Assembly (NCBI GenBank): GCA_963978905.1
Contig: OZ022256.1
Location: forward strand, 51,012,001 to 51,076,000
DNA from: Trichostrongylus colubriformis
Lineage: Eukaryota; Nematoda; Chromadorea; Rhabditida; Trichostrongylidae
DNA: 64,000 nt
Direction: 5' to 3'
The position numbers and the translations under genes are program-made. This document shows, piece by piece, positions 37,501 through 49,104 of the stretch; positions within the stretch are counted from its first letter, which is position 1; every line of letters starts with the position of its first letter. The notes beneath the pieces are model-generated. The model saw nothing but the letters and a program-made list of their open reading frames with translations. It had not been told where the DNA came from and searched no databases.

Positions 37501-39310
37501 ACAAAACATGACTGTTACAAATAAGAAAATAATCTGCATGCTACCCTACTGAGTATTCAATGATAGCGACAGATATTTCGATACCTTCGAATCTTCAACA
37601 TACCTTCAAATCTTTGACGCACGGGATCGTATTCTTAGTATCCATGTCCAGTACTAACATGTACAGTATACCGTGATCATCAGCCAGCAGGAATCTGAAA
37701 GTGAGCATTCTTAAAGGATAAAAATGTGGTTTGGAAACGAATGATCACCTCTGTCCATTAGCATCAACTGGAGCGTAGCTTGTGAAGAGAGATTTGTTCA
37801 TGGTGTTTGGTGAAATAGTTAGATAAACATTATCTTCACTATAATATGTGCACTTCAAAAAAGCTCAGTGAAGGAAAAAGTATACAAATTCTGCAGTGTA
37901 GAGTACTCACCCATTGTACAATATGGTTTCCTGACCTACAACGATTACACCTCTACATGGCAGTGGCACAGGTATGATCATCCTGGCTTCCGTTTCGATA
38001 TTGTCCTGAATCATCGAAATAAATGCACATGAGAAAGGCAGACTGGGCATGGAATTTTCTCGTGGGACATTCTACTTACAAAATATAAACTGCCCCACTT
38101 ACAGACAAAAAATACCATCATGCAAATTCAACTCCTTGGTGCAAATGCGCAGATTGTGGAAAAGCGCGCTCACTTGCTTCGAGATTGTCTTCAGTTCCTT
38201 TTCTACCATGGAAAGCTCAATAGTTTTTAAGTGCCTGCCGTTTGAGTCCTGAGAAATGTAGACCAGCCTAATGGAGTCACCTGCAACATCCAAATGAAAA
38301 TGTCATGGAATGTGATGGGAAGTAAAAATTGGTTTTGATAGCAGGAATCTCATTCGGAGATAATAAGATAGGGATGTGTCAGAATTTGTGATTACAAAGG
38401 AGTAGTGGATGAAGGGTGAAAAGAAGAGGCTAACTCAGTGTTTCCGTGAAGGCCAAGTCCACAATGGCAAGATCTTCGAATCGAACATTGAATGACTTCA
38501 AATCTTTGTTATCTTCCCACTGAATAATCTTCAGCGTCCCATCATAAATACGCAGAGCGATCAGCTACAATGAACATAAACCTGGGCAAAAGAAAAAACG
38601 TAAAAAAAGCAAAGACAGAGCAAGGAAAAAGACACACGCTCAAGGGCCTTAAAATGAGTAGATAAGTAAATCTATCGAGGAATACCCACTCCGGATTTAT
38701 TCACACAAGCGATGGGACCGTAGTCGGATGGCCTTCCAACACGATCGCAGACGCTGCCGGCAGCTCTAGTTTTCAGTTCGTTTCGCTCAACATCCCATGC
38801 CACTATGGCCAAGTGATTCTTAGCCGTGAGAATCAATAGACTGTCACGTGTCTGAATGTAGAGAATTTGTTCGTTCTAAAGGAAAGCGCCGCATTATTTC
38901 CCTGCAATGAGTAACTTTTTCCGACTGTAAGCTACCAGGTGCTGAAGGGAATAAAAGCTCAACTCAGTCTGGCCTGATGAAGCTTTCTGGAATCAGCGAC
39001 ACCCTTCATACCGATTATTTGATAAAATCAAAGCAAACCTCATTCTTAGGACGAAACAGTCTGATCGTTTCTATTCTGCCAAAAACGGGGACTTCTTGGA
39101 CAACCTTCAATCCTTCGGAAGCGACCCTCACAATCTCCAATCGATTCACTTTCGCAAGAATGAGGTTCATGTCCTCATCGCCTGTAAATAGAATATGCTG
39201 AACAAGCTTAAACTATTAAACAGATATTAGAAAGTACCAGTGAAGTTGCCCACGACAGCATCCGTCACGACGGATGCCTTCTTCGCAGAGACGATGTAAT
39301 TCAGCGCCAT
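31526..39310 (-). CDS. ddb-1: DDB1, CUL4 ubiquitin-ligase adaptor (30 exons, 1135 aa)
   Basis: Complete gene. Exons: 39238-39310, 39039-39181, 38690-38875, 38435-38564, 38174-38280, 37911-38005, 37749-37838, 37604-37694, 37351-37494, 37114-37212, 36984-37058, 36816-36933, 36692-36756, 36296-36406, 36126-36243, 35969-36054, 35571-35703, 35309-35510, 35091-35250, 34958-35021, 34767-34890, 34374-34464, 34178-34311, 33908-34001, 33766-33854, 33508-33646, 33188-33366, 32920-33025, 32447-32540, 31526-31593. These sum to 3408 nt with phase kept throughout, giving 1135 residues; human DDB1 has 1140. Diagnostic segments: [21 protein letters not shown]-like [52 protein letters not shown] and the C-terminal ISRIH. 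DDB1 has three beta-propellers and a C-terminal helical domain, and links CUL4 to substrate receptors in the nucleus. Exon 3's 3' end (donor GTGGGT) is the least certain junction. Divergent from IMP4. Confidence 0.97.
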
Positions 39311-39354
39311 TTAGTAGCGATTCTTCTGCCAGTATATATGATATGGAGCAATCT
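39311..39354 (-). promoter_or_regulatory. probable trans-splice acceptor and short 5' UTR of ddb-1
   Basis: On the reverse strand GTTTTTAG (AG at 39353-39354) precedes the ddb-1 ATG by 42 nt. No donor is needed if a spliced leader is added here, the usual arrangement in nematodes. A second, weaker AG (GGCAG) lies nearer the ATG. Confidence 0.4.
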
Positions 39355-40010
39355 AAAAACAAAGCTAAAGGAGTAAAACCCTCTGTAGACAACCTGCGAC
39401 ACGGAGTAAACAGACATCTGAAAAAGTAGTAAAACAAACTGCAAGAAGTATAGAAAAGCCCCATTCAATACAATGAGATGAGCACAAATTTGAGAAAATT
39501 TAAATAATCGTCCCACTACGATTTGAACGAATGGGCGACTACCACGCTCCACGGCCTATAGTGAACCGTTTCTAATTTTTAAAATCGCAACGGAATTCTT
39601 ATGACACATTCCGACTTTTTCATGAGTCTGCTAGGATTCATTCCTGATTAAGCTTTCGGAAACCATCACATAAGGCCTTGTTTATACCATGCGATCGGTT
39701 TCCAGCCCGTTCAATTGACGCCGCATTACAGGGCAATGTGGACGGGTTGTCGTGTTTTTGAAAATGGAGCACAACCTGCTGCTGGAGCACGAGATGAACT
39801 TCTAAAAGTTTTGGCGGTCTTCCATTGATACTTTCACTGAGGCTTTTCTTAAAGTTCTCATCTAGGCTTCATCTTTGTTAGTGTATTGTATAAGTTGGCT
39901 CGCAACAGCAGATAGGTAGAAATAATGAGATAGTGGCCATTCGCGTACTCGACTGAACTTGAACTCTGAACAGCGCATATGCGTTTGACGCTGCTTCTGT
40001 ATTTACGGTA

Positions 40011-40138
40011 CATTTCGGAGCGTTTGATGGGGCGTGGCTCACGGAGTTGGGTGAAAGTGTATCTACATAACTCTCTCACCCCGCCACCCACTCTCATTCT
40101 CGCCAGTCAGGCCACGCCCTATCAAACGCTCCGAAATG
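40011..40138. mobile_element. MITE family 1, copy 1 (palindromic, about 130 bp)
   Basis: Terminal inverted repeats CATTTCGGAGCGTTTGAT and their complement, with GGGCGTGGC inside each arm and a CACTCTC-rich centre. Same structure at 44203-44342 and 52406-52550. No coding capacity. Confidence 0.85.
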
Positions 40139-40202
40139 GGCTGTGTTTGTTTTTGGCATACATTACTGTTCTGACCTTGATTGTCATCATGATAGTGCCA
40201 TT

Positions 40203-40410
40203 GGGGGGGGGGGGGGGGGAGACGCAAAACTTCCACCCACGCTTCACCCACCCTCAACGCTTCCCTCCCTAGGCTTAGGCTAAAGCAGATGAAACCTATT
40301 TGAGAGATGCTTTTTCATGAGAGATGAAGGGATATCAATTTTGGCCTAAGCCTAGGGAGGGAAAGGAGCTTTGACATCGACGCAAAGTTGCGTCTACCCC
40401 CACCCCCCGA
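40203..40410. mobile_element. MITE family 2, copy 1 (poly-G bordered)
   Basis: Begins in a run of 17 G followed by GAGACGCAA and ends with GTTGCGTCTACCCCCACCCC. Inside is a second inverted pair, CTTCCCTCCCTAGGCTTAGG and its complement, around ATGCTTTTTCATG. Copies at 51583-51767 and 55117-55354. Confidence 0.85.
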
Positions 40411-40506
40411 CTTTATTGGAACCGCCATGGGTGATCGTACTAAACTAACTTTGAATTTACTGTTTTTCTTTTGAATAATGGAAGTAATTGATGAGATGTT
40501 CTAGTG

Positions 40507-43192
40507 ATGATACGTCGAGAGAATCGTCTTCGAAGAGAGTATATCTATCGCAAAAGTTTAGAAGAAAGGCAACGAGCCGTCGAGGAGAAAAGGGAGAAAA
40601 TTAAGGATGCATTGGAAAATAACAAGTCTGTTATCGACGTTTGTTTCTTTTTATTTTATTGACATCTTGAATGCGTTGCAGGGGGCAAAATTGTAATTTG
40701 GAGCTGTCTATCTTCCTAGCATCTTGGTCGTAGATGGGAACCATAGCTTCCTCTTGCACAGCATTTATAGGGGTTATGGTGATACGGGAGAGAGGCGAAC
40801 GTTATTCGTCCACCCAGGAGATGCTTCCGGTGCTATGCTTAGGTAAATTCGTAGAACCTTGCTCTTCATATTTCTTCTTTATATTAGTCCTTCCAAATCC
40901 AATGGTCTGCTTTTTGATGGTGCTGGCATGTGGATTTAAAGGCGTTGGCCTAAAATGTCCCATCACTCCTAACCCAACATCCGCGTAGGTACCTGAGATG
41001 TTCCACCAAATAAATTTTCAAAGACATGTGGTGGTCTTGAGAACTGTGAGGGTTTGGAGCGATCAGTCGTATTTATTAGTTGTTTTGATGCGGTTATACT
41101 CTTCAGATATTTTTTCGTTACAGGAAGATTGATACCGCTTTACGAAAGGAGGCCATCGAACTTGCTAATGGTGCTGAATGGGGAGGACAGGTAAACGTTC
41201 TAGTTCTGTTGATCCTTTTCCTTGTTCTCTTCTTATCTCATTGTAGGTTATGTCTATTGACGACGAGTATCGCTGGGCAGGTACGAAGGATCCAAAAATT
41301 GTTATCACAACTAGTCGTGAGCCGTCAAGCAAATTGAAAGTATTCGTAAAGGTGGGTCTGATGCTCTTTTTGAGTTCCGCAGGTTTGTTTTGCATTTCAA
41401 ACCCCAAGATTACATTTTCAGTGTTTCAGGAAATGAAATTAATTTTTCCTAATGCGCAGAGATTGAACAGAGGTCACTACGATGTAAAACAGCTTGTGCA
41501 AGCTTGTCGAGCTAATGACGTGAGTGATTGCATCATTGATGTTGAAATCGAAACTGAATTTTTTGAATTTTGTCTTTGACTGTATTGTCGTACCAAATAT
41601 TGGAACTTTTTCAGGTAACAGATTTCGTCTTGCTCACAGAAACTCGTGGAAATCCTGATGGAATGGTTGTATGTCATCTACCGTTCGGTCCTACAGCGTA
41701 CTTCACATTGTCTAATGTTGTAATGCGCCATGACATTCCTGATAGAGAACCGATGAGCGAACAGTATCCTCATCTTATTTTCCACAATTTAGGCAGCAGG
41801 CTAGGGCAAAGGGTATGTTGTTTATTTCATCTATCAGTTTATTTTACGTCATATTCAATTTTCAATAGTGGAAGAGTATTTCGCAAACCACCGTCCGTTT
41901 TTCTCGTATAATTTCTTGTTCACGAAAACTGGATTCAGCTCAGAATCGTCTAGTATCGGCAGAGTAACTAGAAATTCGGGCATTTTTTAACTGTTAGTAT
42001 CCCACACACCGCGAGTGGTTCGAAAAAAAATTTTTTTGCCGAAAATTCGCTCTTCGGAGTAATTTACAAATGTGACATCTTCTCAAATAGGTTCAAATGC
42101 AATATATTGGTAAAGCGACTTTTTCCTACCAAAATCGCGGAAACTTGAACTGGAGGGTTATTTGGAGCAATGTTCATGAATATGGCATCTGACCAAGGCG
42201 CTGACCGTTCAGAACCATTAGACCGGTTCTATTGCAGTAAGGAGCACCGCCCTGTGCCTGCTATTTTTGCCTAAGTTTAAGAGAGGAAGGGAACTTCCTG
42301 TCTATTAGTAAGGCTTGGGCGAAGGTACACGCTTGAGTGTCTGGACTGATGATTAGAGGATAGTATCAGATGAAAGACGAAAGGGCAGAAGTGATGCATC
42401 CCAGTTACATGAGCGCCACTGCAGCAAAACGAACAAGATTGGCGCCATTTTTAGCCAAAAATTGAATGCCACATCGTGATCAATATCCTGAGTAACCCCC
42501 AAACGGCAATTTCAAACGACATTGGCGTGAAAAAGTGGTTGCACCAATTCAGTGCAATTGCGACAAATTGGTGCCGACGTTGAAAATGGATGTCGTAGTT
42601 GTGATCAGTACATCAAATAATCTCCGTAGGCAAAATATTAGCGAAAAATATTTTTTACCAACTTGCAGTGTTTGGAGTAGTAATAGCTGAATATTGCCGA
42701 AATTTGTTCAAACAAGTAGAGCGGTGGTTCATGTAGGAAGGTCATAGTGAAGAATGCTCTTTTCAGTTTACTTCTATATTGAAATACCTCTTTCCTGTGC
42801 CAAAGGAAAGCTCGAAAAGGGTGATCACCTTTGCCAACACCGATGATTTCATTTCATTTCGACATCATACGTATAAGGTACGTCGGTCCGGTCCTGCTTT
42901 TCAGTAGTGCACGTTGTTTTCTTACAGGTAGCACAAGGTGGAGAAATCGAGCTGAAAGAGGTGGGACCGCGTTTCGAACTACGGCGTAAGTATTGTTTTT
43001 AGATTTTCACTTCTTTACAGAGACACAGTTATTCTTCATCTCCATTATTTTTTAGCTTACGCAATCAAACTAGGAACTTTGGAAAATATAGCAGCTGCGG
43101 AAGATGAATGGGTGTTGCGATCATTCATGAATACGTCGAGAAAGAGGCAATTATTAAGTAACAAAGAGGACGAAAGCGATGGCGAAGACTGA
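40507..43192 (+). CDS. IMP4: IMP4, U3 snoRNP / SSU processome protein (8 exons, 294 aa)
   Basis: Complete gene. Exons: 40507-40625, 41124-41190, 41247-41351, 41430-41519, 41615-41812, 42767-42877, 42928-42985, 43056-43192; 885 nt, phase consistent, 294 residues (human IMP4 has 291). The N-terminus [20 protein letters not shown] matches the basic IMP4 head. The Brix domain spans about residues 75-255, with [48 protein letters not shown] and EVGPRFEL. The C-terminus is acidic (EDESDGED). IMP4 binds U3 snoRNA with MPP10 and IMP3 in the nucleolus and is needed for 18S rRNA processing. The first donor (AA/GTCTGT) is weak but keeps phase. Intron 5 is 954 nt, the others 50-498 nt. A TTCTAG two bases before the ATG may be a trans-splice acceptor. 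Confidence 0.97.
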
Positions 43193-44202
43193 TTTTGTTA
43201 TGGTAGAGTGCGCTTCTCCTCACTTTGAAATGCTTCGAAGGTCTCCAGTGAACCCACAGGCAGAAATAGTGAGGCTAGCGAATGTCCCATTTATCGACTG
43301 TTATTGAACTTTGTTGTGCTTGTTGTTGTTGTTGTTGACTGTTATGTCTGAAATGTTCGGATCCTGTAAAGGGATAACGGATGGATATCCATCACTATAA
43401 ATCAGATTTTTAATGTTTTTTGTTACGTGTGGTGGTTGAAGCCTAGTATAACTGAGAGGAAGAAGACTAGCATAACTGAGAGGAAGAAGACAACTGGTTC
43501 CTGGGTTTTGAGTTGAAATGAACTTTTGTGTCAGCAGTTTTGCTGTCTGAGCCACCTAGAATGTCAAATCTTATCTCTCGAGATGGTCGTGCAAGGGCTG
43601 TTTCTTTTGCGGTAGTCAATTGCAATATTTTTCTAGCATATGAATTAGAGATTGCCTTGTGTAGGTAGCTTACGTTGGCTCGGGTAGACACATAGCGCGC
43701 GTTAACGTGAACACCCCATGGCATACAGGAAGTCCCATGATGGTCTTTTCAGGTAGTTTTGAAGGAGATAGATGCGACGGACGAGGGGTTAGTTATGAGT
43801 CAATCGTCCACGAACGTTGCCTGCCCTCACAGCGACTCGCTCAGCGCATGCGAGGCAGCCTTCACATTCCTTGAAGCACAGCGTAATATAGCACTACACT
43901 GCCATCTCCTAGGGTTAGCTTAGCTCCAGTCGTGTTTGTAAGTCGTGATTGTATACTTCATGTGTAATGGAATGGATAGCTAAGGGAAAGTTAGACATCA
44001 ACAGTGGTCGTGCCGAATAGCCACCGGTGAGTGCTGTGATTTTTTCACGTAACCATTAAAGGAGTGACGCTGGCACTAGAACATACGACTCCGGAATAAA
44101 TTATGTGTAATGAAATAGCACAGGATGTTGATAATATTGCTCAGTGACCTTTAGGACATAGTTTATAATTCACTGATTTTGTGGGAATAATGGGGAAATG
44201 AA
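43193..44202. other. 3' flank of IMP4 with dispersed repeat
   Basis: No gene. A (TTG) run lies at 43318-43336, and GAGAGGAAGAAGAC is tandemly duplicated at about 43450-43495. The dispersed repeat with core ACGAACGTTGCC lies at 43768-43862. Confidence 0.5.
43768..43862 (+). repeat. dispersed repeat with core CGAACGTTG (copy 2)
   Basis: Reads GATGCGACGGACGAGGGGTT, then CACGAACGTTGCC, then GCGACTCGCTCAGCG, matching the copies at 25.4, 51.3 and 59.5 kb. Confidence 0.6.
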
Positions 44203-44342
44203 GTACAGTCCATTTCAGAGCGCTTGATCGGGCGTGGCCTACGGACTTGGGTGAGAGTGTACCATATTCTCTGACCCTGCCACACACTCTCACTCTCGCC
44301 ACTCAGGTCACGCCCTATCAAGCGCTCCGAAATGGACTGTAC
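44203..44342. mobile_element. MITE family 1, copy 2 (140 bp)
   Basis: The clearest copy: 5' GTACAGTCCATTTCAGAGCG and its near-exact complement at the 3' end, with GGGCGTGGCC arms and a CACTCTCACTC centre. The flanking GTAC is present at both ends. Confidence 0.88.
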
Positions 44343-44921
44343 ATGTTCTCTGAAATGGCAGGTTTCAAGGAGATTGTCTGTGTGAGCAGAAACAACAATA
44401 AAGTGTTTATTGGATACTATAGTTAATGACAATGTTTTCGTAGATGTGATTATAATTGTGCTTTCCGATGCTTCCGATTAGTCAGCTGTTTTCTTATGTT
44501 TCTTCTGTAAATGATTAATTTGTTCTACTTTCGAAGCACTCGATCTTGAGTGAGTTGTGTCATTCAGTTCTGATATTAGAGATATGATATTTCTGATATG
44601 AGAAATATCTCAATAGGGATAACCGCTGAAGAGACCTCAAAACCATTGAAAAAAGGCCCTCCATAACCCAGCCTGTTTGGCATAATACGAAATTGCAATG
44701 GTTTGGGCGAGTTCCTTTAACGTTGGCAGGATGAGAGTTACTGTGTTCGTGCTCGTTAAAGCTCGGTTAAATAGACTGCTTTGAGGCCTTTTTTTGAAAG
44801 TGAGACCGCCGTCAGTGCTCCTGTCGCGAAGGTGCAGGTAAAAGCTCTTTCCTGTGGAAATACCACTGGAAATCGCCGCATTCATCCCAGTAGCATTGTT
44901 GAGTAATGTGGCCCATTCCAG

Positions 44922-46715
44922 TTACTGGGAAATGCCAACAAGCGAGAAATGATTCTGGGCAAGTGCACATCCTGAAAGCATCATACAGTTTGCAAACCTT
45001 CTTCTTTTTCTTTTTTGTCTCGATTTGCTCTAATAGTCCAGGCTTCACGTTTTTCTGAGAGGCCATTAACTTTCTACGATTCTTCGCTTCATCCGAGCCG
45101 GGCTTCACATCAAATCCCTTGGTAAAATCTTTTCAGTAGGGAAGTTCAACTAATAGGAAAAGTTTTGGGTAGTAAATATTTTTTACGATAATTCAGCGTT
45201 CAAACTTTGCGGAGCCGGCAAGAGGGCGTGGCTGCGTGTTCCTGCGTCTCCGCCTGTGCCGCCCTGTCTTGTTGCCTGCATCGTCTACGCGGCTCCCCGG
45301 TGCCTCACTGCCTGTGAGCGCAGTCACGCCCTGTTGGCGCAAAGTATGAACGCAGCCTAAGGTACTTTCTACGCCTCACGCAGATCGCGTAAATCGGACG
45401 TGCGGTTGCAATGGTTTAGTTGTGTACAGGCTTTTGTGATCAACCATTCAAGGATCCAAGGTTGTATGTGTAGTAAACATTGTCATTAGATAGCGAAAGA
45501 TATGTATAAGATTTGGTCGAGCTAGCAAGTACGCAACCGCGCGCTCACTATTCATATACGGGGTTCCCATTAAGTCACTTATTCAAAGGAGTTTGTACCA
45601 AATATCTTTAAAATATTTTGTCAGCTCACCTCCGTCTGAAGGGTAGTTATTCTTTTGGCGAGATCCTTCCATGCAGCTGAATTAGCCTGCATTCTTTTGT
45701 TGGAACTCCAAACATACTGAGAAGCCAGGCTGGCTACGCTTTTTAGGTGGTTGTAGAAATCTTCCTGTGATCAGGTTAATTACCACTGATATAAAATTTG
45801 TCCTTATCAAATGTGAAAGCATTATGTGACTTCGGAGGGGCTGTCATGCCAGTACATCCAAAACCACGTCGGAAAACAAAACTGCGGTAGCGCAGCATGT
45901 CTCACTCCTCTAAATATGGACCACTATATTTTTGTTTCCTGGGTTTTAATTGGTTATTGAACTTTATTTGGAAGCTGCCTACAACTACAAAGCCCCTACA
46001 GTGCTTTTCTAGACAATATGTATCTTCGTGGGAACCTATCAAACCAAGTGACCTTGTAGCTGTCCGCTGTTAGCTTCAGATAGGGCGAAGACATCGCAGC
46101 AAAAGAGGGACGACAGGGATGCCAACATCGGATCCCGTCAAGGTCCTTAAGATTTACGTCGCGAAATTGAAAACCAAAATTGAAATATCGCAGGATTGAA
46201 TCTAGACATCAGTCATAGCGGGGTCCACATGGCCTTTTGGAAAGGGTGTCAGGGTGTGGAGCAGGACACTCGAATAGGGCCAAGGTCGCCGGAACTTACG
46301 GTGTTCACGCCTTTACGCACGACCAGTTCGCGATGGAATCAGCTTGACGATCGTGACGCGCAATGACCCAGTTCGCATGACGCGGTGATCCTGTTCGAGT
46401 GTCCTGATGGATCTTGCTCCGAATCGAAAATAATTCCCGATATTGTTTCAACAGCTATGTGTTCCATGGTAGTAGATCGAATGTAATGACACTCACCGAT
46501 ATTTCATCATCATATCTCAAGATAAATAGTATGTCGGGGTGATCGGCTGTCATTTCCCCAAATTTGCTTACAGCTGCACCTGCTTCACTGCTGGTAGGAC
46601 TTGCTTGTGAACCTTCTCCGCTTTCTGGAGATCCTTCTCCCTGAGTAGTCTTTAATAGATTGGGAAATGGGTGTAAACCAATAACATTGAAAATTTGCGT
46701 TGCCGCACCCGCCAT
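44922..46715 (-). CDS. unidentified Lys-rich protein (4 exons, about 168 aa)
   Basis: Exons 46497-46715, 45630-45764, 44998-45117 and 44922-44954 join in phase 0 (507 nt). The splice sites are good: donors GTGAGTG, GTGAGC and GTTTGC; acceptors ATCACAG, TTACCAAG and TTGCCCAG. Segments: a Gly/Ser/Glu-rich N-terminal part, then GEMTADHPDILFILRYDDEI, then SVASLASQYVWSSNKRMQAN and LAKRITTLQTE (helical), then KPGLLEQIETKKKKKK and a short tail. The intron between exons 2 and 3 carries a family 3 MITE. The proposed ATG (46715) is close to a repeat-like GC-rich patch, so the true start may differ; an AG acceptor at about 46641 would drop the first 25 residues. The lysine tail suggests nucleolar or nucleic-acid binding, but no family is recognised. 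Confidence 0.45.
45194..45360. mobile_element. MITE family 3, copy 1
   Basis: Inverted ends GCGTTCAAACTTTGCGGAGC and GGCGCAAAGTATGAACGC, with GGGCGTG near each end. It sits in an intron of the Lys-rich gene. Related copies at 46901-47035, 49990-50107, 57567-57735 and 63754-63928, plus the minimal hairpin at 56043-56118. Confidence 0.78.
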
Positions 46716-46900
46716 GCGACGCGATGGGCGCAGGCTGGTAGAAACGATGGCGATTTTGGCGCATTTGAGGCGCAATCGCCTCGGGACCCAACTAATACGG
46801 TACCCCTCCGTAGCTCTCAGAGATCGTACGGGTCTATGATTCAGGCGATCGTCCCATTTGCGCGATTTGAACTGTCACTCACCTAATCGATGCCTATCTT
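46716..46900. repeat. GC-rich repeat-like patch
   Basis: Contains an internal inverted pair (GGCGATT / AATCGCC) and GCGATCG-type sequence like that of the GATACGTATC repeats at 48.1 and 55.9 kb. Probably a MITE fragment; its boundaries are unclear. Confidence 0.35.
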
Positions 46901-47035
46901 AGGCTGCGGTCATGCTTTGCGCACCAACGCCGGCACTGCCGGTTAACGCATGTCTCGGCCTAATAAACGCGCTCTGTTCGCAGAACGCTCGACCCATCCA
47001 CGTCAAATGACATATGCGCAAGTATGACCGCGGTC
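46901..47035. mobile_element. MITE family 3, short copy
   Basis: The left end AGGCTGCGGTCATGCTTTGC and the right end GCGCAAGTATGACCGCGGTC are complementary with mismatches. The interior includes CAACGCCGGCACTGCCGG. Confidence 0.65.
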
Positions 47036-47148
47036 TATCATTCCCGCTAAATCGCACCGTTCGCGCCTTCTTTTGATCGACATGTATCTTTTTCTTTCCG
47101 CCTAAATCAGGCAGGTCCCGAACACTGATTATTGTGTGAAAAAGCTCA

Positions 47149-47355
47149 CAGATTCTCCCACTGGTTCGGCTGATGTTGTCACTTCTTCATCCTAAACGGC
47201 ACGTTTGGGAAGATGAAAAGGTTTCTCAACGTGAAACGCTCACAGTTACCTCATCTCCTCCCGAGCAACAAAAAGATAGGGTGGCAACTGATGTGCCCAG
47301 GAGAAAGAAGGCTTGTCCGATGCCTATCAAAGCCACAGACATCTTCCTGGATTGA
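47149..47355 (+). other. possible last exon or stray open frame
   Basis: After an AGCTCACAG acceptor-like site a frame runs to TGA 47353-47355, with a coding-like, charged composition (HVWEDEKVSQRETLTVTSSP, then VPRRKKACPMPIKATDIFLD). A second long frame overlaps it (47213-47446), and no upstream exon was found. Unassigned. Confidence 0.2.
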
Positions 47356-47871
47356 TCAGATGCCAGACTGGTGCTACGACAAAGGGACGAGAACTGACCC
47401 AACCAGTCACCGAATTGTAAAGCTATTGCTAGTCAAATGGTTCTAACTGACCGTTAGGGTCAGGAGTGTGGCTGATATACATGGCATCTTATCTTATTTA
47501 TGAAGATTGATCCATCTAAAAGTGGTTTACATCTGCTCAAGTCAGAACCCAGGCAACTGCGGGAATAATCAAGTGACTAGGTCCTGGATCCTGACACCCA
47601 TCACCGACCTGGGTCCAGTTGCGTTCAACTACTCTCGAAGGTGCTCGCGTTACGTTTCACCTGCTGACCTTATCGATACACATCTCGTTCTTTTCTTTCA
47701 TTCGTACGTGCGATGGCGACTCTGAACAGCGTTCATAGTGGTGGAATCTGCGTTTCTGCAGGATTGTAGAGACTGCGGAAAAGAGTTATTTAGGTATCGA
47801 TTGGAGGAATCGCGGGACTTGCGTTACTATCGCAATTCTCTTAACTAGTAGGAGACACAAGAACGAATATA

Positions 47872-48049
47872 CAGGACGGTCACCCGATTCCCGTTGCTCT
47901 AGCCGTCTGGGGCTCTCCCGGATTTGCCTAAGCCTTTTAGGGGTAGAGCCTTTTCATGGGAGGCGCGTGTCCTGTAGCCGTCTGGGACTCTACCAAATTA
48001 CATTCTCTTTGACGTCAGGGTGACGTCAGGGGAACGGGTGACCGTCCTG
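47872..48049. mobile_element. MITE family 5 (178 bp)
   Basis: Terminal inverted repeats CAGGACGGTCACCCGATTCC and GGGAACGGGTGACCGTCCTG. TAGCCGTCTGGG is repeated inside. Only one copy in the window. Confidence 0.75.
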
Positions 48050-48059
48050 AATAATCGTT

Positions 48060-48310
48060 ATTGCGTAGGAGCCGATACGTATCACATTTTTTCGCACATT
48101 CCACCATTTCGCATTTTCAAAAAAGAAAATGCAATTTCGCGATTCTTGCAATCGATACGTATCCTTGGTATTTTTCATAAAGTTCGCTATTAGGCGAGAA
48201 CGCAGATTACATCTTTAGGTATTGCTCAGAGTTCGCGATTTGCGATCGCTCGACACGCGCGATTTAGGCGGATGGAATAAGATACGTGATAACTAAGTGA
48301 ATGATAAGCC
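48060..48310. repeat. GATACGTATC-bearing repeat
   Basis: CCGATACGTATCAC and AATCGATACGTATCC lie about 90 nt apart, with GCGATTTAGGCGGATGGAAT at the right. Similar pieces surround the hairpin at 55.95-56.13 kb and recur in diverged form at 56.93-57.12 kb. Confidence 0.5.
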
Positions 48311-48455
48311 CCAACGTCCGAGTCGCACTATCGCCCGGATTGCATGATCGATATGGAACTTTTTTCTTCCTGCGACCTGCATCCCTCAAAATAGTAACGC
48401 GTGCGTATTTTGATTGATTTTCATTGATATGGAAGCAGTGTTTATCCTGGTATAT

Positions 48456-48723
48456 TCAACCAGCTGGCGGGCGCACACTACTGCGCGCAATTTATGGCTG
48501 TGTTGTGCAAATTGGGTATGACGTCCCGACCACAGTTGTGTATGGAACTGAGCGGAGGTTTCCTTTTCTTCCTTTCTATTGAATTTGAAAAAAAAAAACA
48601 GAGAAGATGGCGTGGTAAAAAAGCATTTTGGTCTTAATATACTTCAGTCGCTTTGCATCGAACCTATTTGCACCTCGTGGACATGAATTGCGCGCAGTAG
48701 TGTGCGCTAGCAAGCTGGTTTGA
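48456..48723. mobile_element. MITE family 6 (268 bp)
   Basis: Inverted ends TCAACCAGCTGGCGGGCGCA and GCGCTAGCAAGCTGGTTTGA, both followed inward by CACTACTGCGCGCAATT. The interior is unrelated and non-coding. Confidence 0.8.
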
Positions 48724-49104
48724 GTCATCATCGGGAGTTTGGATTGTCACGCTTCACTTTCACTATTCAGAATTTTGCATAGTCTAGCGGTCGATACCCA
48801 GTGTTGCTGCCAATACCGCATTAGGAAATGATTCCGAGTGAACCGCTTGCTCTGCTATCACAAACATAGGTGGTATCATGGTTATCAATTAGATCACAGT
48901 ACCAAGAGAAATGCACCATTTTTTAGAACGCTAGGCAAATCAGCGGTCGCTACATCGGCCAGTGATATCAGAACATAAGCAATATGTTCACCCAATGGCA
49001 TTGAGCATCAGACGCTTTTGCTAAAGCGGTCGTAAGTAGCAAGCAATATTGAGGATTTCATCCCATCCAATTCCTAACGGCTCATATTAGCCTTTTTAAG
49101 CCGT

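Larger units (their letters stand above)
39355..40506. promoter_or_regulatory. shared intergenic region between ddb-1 and IMP4
   Basis: About 1.2 kb separates the two divergent start codons. It contains two MITEs (40011-40138 and 40203-40410), leaving roughly 650 bp next to ddb-1 and under 100 bp next to IMP4 free of repeats. No TATA box is evident. The arrangement suggests a bidirectional promoter; this is inference. Confidence 0.4.

Noticed and set aside
44882..44971. Alternative last exon of the Lys-rich gene (starts DVHLPRIISRLL)
   Set aside because: It would need a 26-nt intron, too short for a nematode; the 43-nt intron to 44954 is preferred.
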